A DNA stretch of 7,316 bases from positions 1 through 7,316 of the forward strand of contig JAEZZZ010000137.1 of NCBI GenBank assembly GCA_023418255.1, read 5' to 3'. Numbering within the stretch: position 1 is the first letter of the stretch; every line of letters starts with the position of its first letter. The position numbers and the translations under genes are program-made. Source of the stretch: Bacteroidota bacterium (GTDB lineage: Bacteria; Bacteroidota; Bacteroidia; Bacteroidales; Dysgonomonadaceae). Shown here piece by piece: positions 5,006-7,316 of the stretch. Below the pieces are notes generated by a model that was not told the DNA's origin, ran no database searches, and was given only the letters and a program-made list of their open reading frames with translations.

Positions 5006-6991
5006 TTATTGAATTGGAATATATTCTACAAACGCCTCAATGGCTTCATACGATGCTAAACCTAGCTTGCAGTACATATCGGCAGTTGCTTTATTTCTCT
5101 CTTCTGATCGCTGCCAGAATAGGCGCTCGTCATCGCCAAGGAAAGGCGCGCTTTCCATTTGCGATTGGTGACGAAGAATGGCATTTCGTTTCTGACGCAA
5201 CTCTTCCGGCGAGAGCGGAACGGCCATTTCAATATGGTCAATTTCCCATTCCATCCAAGCACCACGATACATCCACACGCGACAATCTTGATACCATGCG
5301 TCATCTTTCATCAAATCAATAGATGCCAAAATGGCATCCAGGCACACTTTGTGCGTTCCATGCGGATCGGCTAAATCTCCGGCGACATAGATTTGGTGAG
5401 GTTTTATCGTTTCGATAAAATCTTTTACTATATAGACGTCTTTTTCTGAAATAGGATCTTTTTTTACTTTTCCTGTTTCGTAAAATGGTAGGTCAAGAAA
5501 ATGCACATTTTCCGGTGGCAGCCCTACATATCGGTCTGCTGAACGAGCTTCTTCTCTGCGTATGCGTCCTTTAATGAAACGTATATCCGGTGTGTCGATA
5601 TCATCTTTTGTCTTTTCGTGCAACAAGAAATTTAGAATTTGGTCATATTTTTCTTTCAACTGCTTATTTTCCGGGTCAAAGCGATCACGCAAATTTTGCA
5701 ACACAGAAATGTAGCGTATTACCTCTTCGTCGCCAACAGCAATGTTGCCCGATGTTTGATAAGCCACATGAACTTCATGACCTTGATTAACTAAGCGTTG
5801 GAATGTTCCTCCCATCGAAATAACATCGTCATCCGGATGTGGACTAAAAATGAGAACTCGTTTTGGATATGGCTTTGCACGTTCAGGACGATACGTATCA
5901 TCGGCATCAGGTTTTCCTCCCGGCCAACCGGTGATGGTATGCTGCAAGTCGTTAAATATCTTTATATTTACATTATATGCTGAACCGAAAAGAGTAATTA
6001 ACTCGCTCAATCCGTTATCGTTATAATCTTTATTGGTGAGTTTCAAAATGGGTTTATTCACCTCTCCACATAACCACACAATGGCACGACGAATAAGTTT
6101 GTCAGTCCACTCACAATTGGTTACTAACCACGGATGGCTAATACGAGTGAGTTCACTTGCGGCAGGCAAATCAACAAATATCTGTGCATCGTCATGAGTC
6201 TGCAAAGCACTTGCGGGAACCATTTCAGTAACAGGGCCTTCTACCATGGATCTAATGCTTTCGGCCTTTTGTTCGCTCCATGCGACAAGTGCAATTTTCT
6301 TAGCACCCAAGATATCAGCCATTCCCATTGTAATGGCACTGATGGGCACTTTTTCCATGTTTTCGAAATGTCCGGCTATGTCTTGACGAGAATCTCCATC
6401 AAGCATCACCAAACGTGTCTGTGAATTGATGTTTCCTCCTGGCATATTGAATCCAATATTTCCTTTACTTCCTAAACCGAGAATAGCATAATCCAATCCG
6501 CCAAATTCGTTTAACTTCTCTTCATATTTTTCGCAATCGGTTGAAATTAAATCCTTCTCTATGGAAGCATTTAGAGAAAAGATGTTTTTGGGATCAATGT
6601 CTATATTGTTGAAAAATACCTCTTTCAATAACTGTAAATTACTAAAAGAAGAATCATACACCGGGTAATATTCGTAAATATTAAAAGCCACCAGATTTTT
6701 GAAACTCACACCATCTTCTTTATGTTGACGTACTAATTCTTCGTATATCAACAATGGCGACACGCCACCCGAAACGCCTAAGACAAATGGTTTTCCTGTG
6801 GCTTCCTTCTCACGCATTAATTTTACAATCTGGTTTGCAACTTTTTTAGATGCCCTACGTGGCGATTCGTAAATAGACGTGGGGATTTTTTCGTAACGAG
6901 TTTGGGTGTATTCCTCAAAATCGTTTTCGGGACGGTAATATCTTGCAGGAATCCGTTCCAAAGTAATGTAAGAACTTAGATCTAATCTCAT
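5006..6991 (-). CDS. nagB: NagB-like (glucosamine-6-phosphate deaminase-like) / PIG-L deacetylase fusion
   Basis: The 661-residue protein has two domains and matches in length and layout the Bacteroides protein BT_0258 (about 663 residues, recalled), annotated as a putative glucosamine-6-phosphate deaminase-like protein. Residues 40-285 form a NagB/RpiA-type fold with the phosphate-loop-like FVLGVSGGVSP (69-79). E. coli NagB catalytic residues are altered: D72 is Y106 (FNIYEY), D141 is K176, H143 is N178 (GSKGNIGFNMP) and E148 is M183. Residues 287-375 link the halves. Residues 376 to about 620 form a PIG-L/LmbE zinc-dependent deacetylase with PHPDDD (384-389) and the second metal motif DPHGTH (H544, H547). 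The deacetylase half therefore looks active on an N-acetylated sugar, while the first half may only bind or sense a sugar phosphate. The gene is single, with its own promoter and terminator. The symbol follows database habit; deaminase activity is doubtful. Confidence 0.9.
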   Translation of the reverse strand: MRLDLSSYITLERIPARYYRPENDFEEYTQTRYEKIPTSIYESPRRASKKVANQIVKLMREKEATGKPFVLGVSGGVSPLLIYEELVRQHKEDGVSFKNLVAFNIYEYYPVYDSSFSNLQLLKEVFFNNIDIDPKNIFSLNASIEKDLISTDCEKYEEKLNEFGGLDYAILGLGSKGNIGFNMPGGNINSQTRLVMLDGDSRQDIAGHFENMEKVPISAITMGMADILGAKKIALVAWSEQKAESIRSMVEGPVTEMVPASALQTHDDAQIFVDLPAASELTRISHPWLVTNCEWTDKLIRRAIVWLCGEVNKPILKLTNKDYNDNGLSELITLFGSAYNVNIKIFNDLQHTITGWPGGKPDADDTYRPERAKPYPKRVLIFSPHPDDDVISMGGTFQRLVNQGHEVHVAYQTSGNIAVGDEEVIRYISVLQNLRDRFDPENKQLKEKYDQILNFLLHEKTKDDIDTPDIRFIKGRIRREEARSADRYVGLPPENVHFLDLPFYETGKVKKDPISEKDVYIVKDFIETIKPHQIYVAGDLADPHGTHKVCLDAILASIDLMKDDAWYQDCRVWMYRGAWMEWEIDHIEMAVPLSPEELRQKRNAILRHQSQMESAPFLGDDERLFWQRSEERNKATADMYCKLGLASYEAIEAFVEYIPIQ

Positions 6992-7017
6992 ATTGTTTGA
7001 TTTTATTATAGTTTTAA

Positions 7018-7093
7018 ATACAAACTTACATAAAAAAGTTTGAATTATATAGGCTGAGCGATAAAAATCAAACTTTTTTATGTGAGTGTGTAT
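7018..7093. repeat. 26-base inverted repeat enclosing the NagB-like gene promoter
   Basis: ATACAAACTTACATAAAAAA... at 7018-7043 is the reverse complement of 7068-7093 with 24 of 26 positions matching, around a 24-base loop. A shorter perfect hairpin, CAAACTT (7021-7027) with AAGTTTG (7036-7042), lies inside the left arm, so two mutually exclusive structures are possible. The repeat starts 26 bases upstream of the gene's ATG and contains its -7 box. Confidence 0.8.
7021..7028 (-). promoter_or_regulatory. Bacteroidota-type -7 box for the NagB-like/PIG-L gene
   Basis: The minus strand reads TAAGTTTG, an exact TAnnTTTG match, 29 bases before the ATG at 6991. No TTTG is found 19 bases upstream. 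The box forms one arm of the short CAAACTT/AAGTTTG palindrome, so a dimeric regulator bound there would cover it. Confidence 0.6.
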
Positions 7094-7110
7094 AAATAGG
7101 GTCTGCTGAA

Positions 7111-7143
7111 TAATACTTGAATCTAGGTTGCATTTAAGTATTA
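7111..7143. repeat. Hairpin with 12-base arms
   Basis: TAATACTTGAAT (7111-7122) and ATTTAAGTATTA (7132-7143) are reverse complements at 11 of 12 positions around a 9-base loop. No T-run follows on either strand, so a terminator role is not supported. It lies in the gene-free stretch upstream of the NagB-like gene. Confidence 0.65.
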
Positions 7144-7204
7144 GTCATAAATTAGTTTAAATTTCATTGTTGTCCGATAAAACTATAAAATTGTATGATC
7201 AGTT

Positions 7205-7235
7205 GTCTGAATCGCAGATTTAATGCGATTCAGAC
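7205..7235. repeat. Perfect 12-base hairpin, possible terminator
   Basis: GTCTGAATCGCA (7205-7216) and TGCGATTCAGAC (7224-7235) are exact reverse complements with a 7-base loop. On the minus strand the hairpin contains the stop codon of the frame entering from the right edge. No U-tract follows on the minus strand and only TTTC on the plus strand, so termination is uncertain. Confidence 0.7.
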
Positions 7236-7316
7236 TTTCATCTCAGAGAACCAAGCCCCATCAATCAAAAGTGAGACCTTTGCAAGTAACCATTTTTCGT
7301 CGCTCCCAATTTTTTC
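7230..7316 (-). CDS. Possible C-terminal fragment of an unidentified gene
   Basis: A minus-strand frame is open from the window edge for 28 codons and ends at TGA (7232-7230). Its last residues read WLLAKVSLLIDGAWFSEMKV. I do not recognise the family. The stop falls inside the 12-base hairpin, as is common at gene ends, which mildly favours a real gene. The plus strand is also open here (from ATG 7224), and 28 codons can arise by chance. It could be the tail of a transposase, given the insertion debris and repeats nearby. Confidence 0.3.
   Translation of the reverse strand, partial: EKIGSDEKWLLAKVSLLIDGAWFSEMKV

Noticed and set aside
7098..7112. GGGTCTGCTGAATAA as an insertion-sequence terminus
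   Set aside because: It looks like some IS ends, but no partner repeat or target duplication is visible in the window.
1..7316. CRISPR arrays, tRNA or rRNA genes
   Set aside because: No regularly spaced repeats and no tRNA- or rRNA-like segments were seen on either strand.

Overview
The window looks like a chromosomal stretch from an AT-rich member of the Bacteroidota, most likely the order Bacteroidales. Three things point there: -7 promoter boxes of the Bacteroidota type (TAnnTTTG) in front of two genes, genes typical of that phylum (a NagB-like/PIG-L fusion, a START-like domain protein, a DUF6132 protein), and IS630- and IS1595-type transposase remains of the kind seen there. I do not assign a genus.

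Left part (1-1919). The 5' end of an IS1595-type transposase gene runs leftwards off the window. Next to it is a Fur/PerR-family regulator that has lost its N-terminal DNA-binding half. The remnant's reading frame overlaps the start of a complete monofunctional haem catalase gene (katA) by ATGA, and katA ends in a strong hairpin terminator. The picture is a perR-katA oxidative-stress operon whose promoter end and regulator were damaged by the insertion.

Middle part (2038-3128). A compact three-gene operon follows: an ArsR/SmtB-type repressor rich in cysteine, a 71-residue two-helix membrane protein of the DUF6132 type with a C-x4-C-P-I-T motif, and a lipoprotein-anchored thioredoxin with WCGPC. 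The genes overlap by 4 bases or lie 3 bases apart, and a palindromic candidate operator precedes the first. I infer a thiol, sulfur or metalloid stress unit. It is the best candidate here for an under-described system.

IS graveyard (about 3150-4258). A heavily decayed IS630-family transposase can be followed through at least five frame changes and several stops, flanked by weakly conserved inverted ends.

Right part (4265-7316), minus strand. It holds a small START-like domain protein, a 348-base spacer, then a 661-residue protein joining a NagB-like sugar-phosphate isomerase fold with altered catalytic residues to an intact-looking PIG-L/LmbE zinc deacetylase domain. Its promoter sits inside a 26-base inverted repeat. 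The rightmost 230 bases hold two more hairpins, a repeated TTGTCCGATAAAA motif and possibly the end of an unidentified reading frame.
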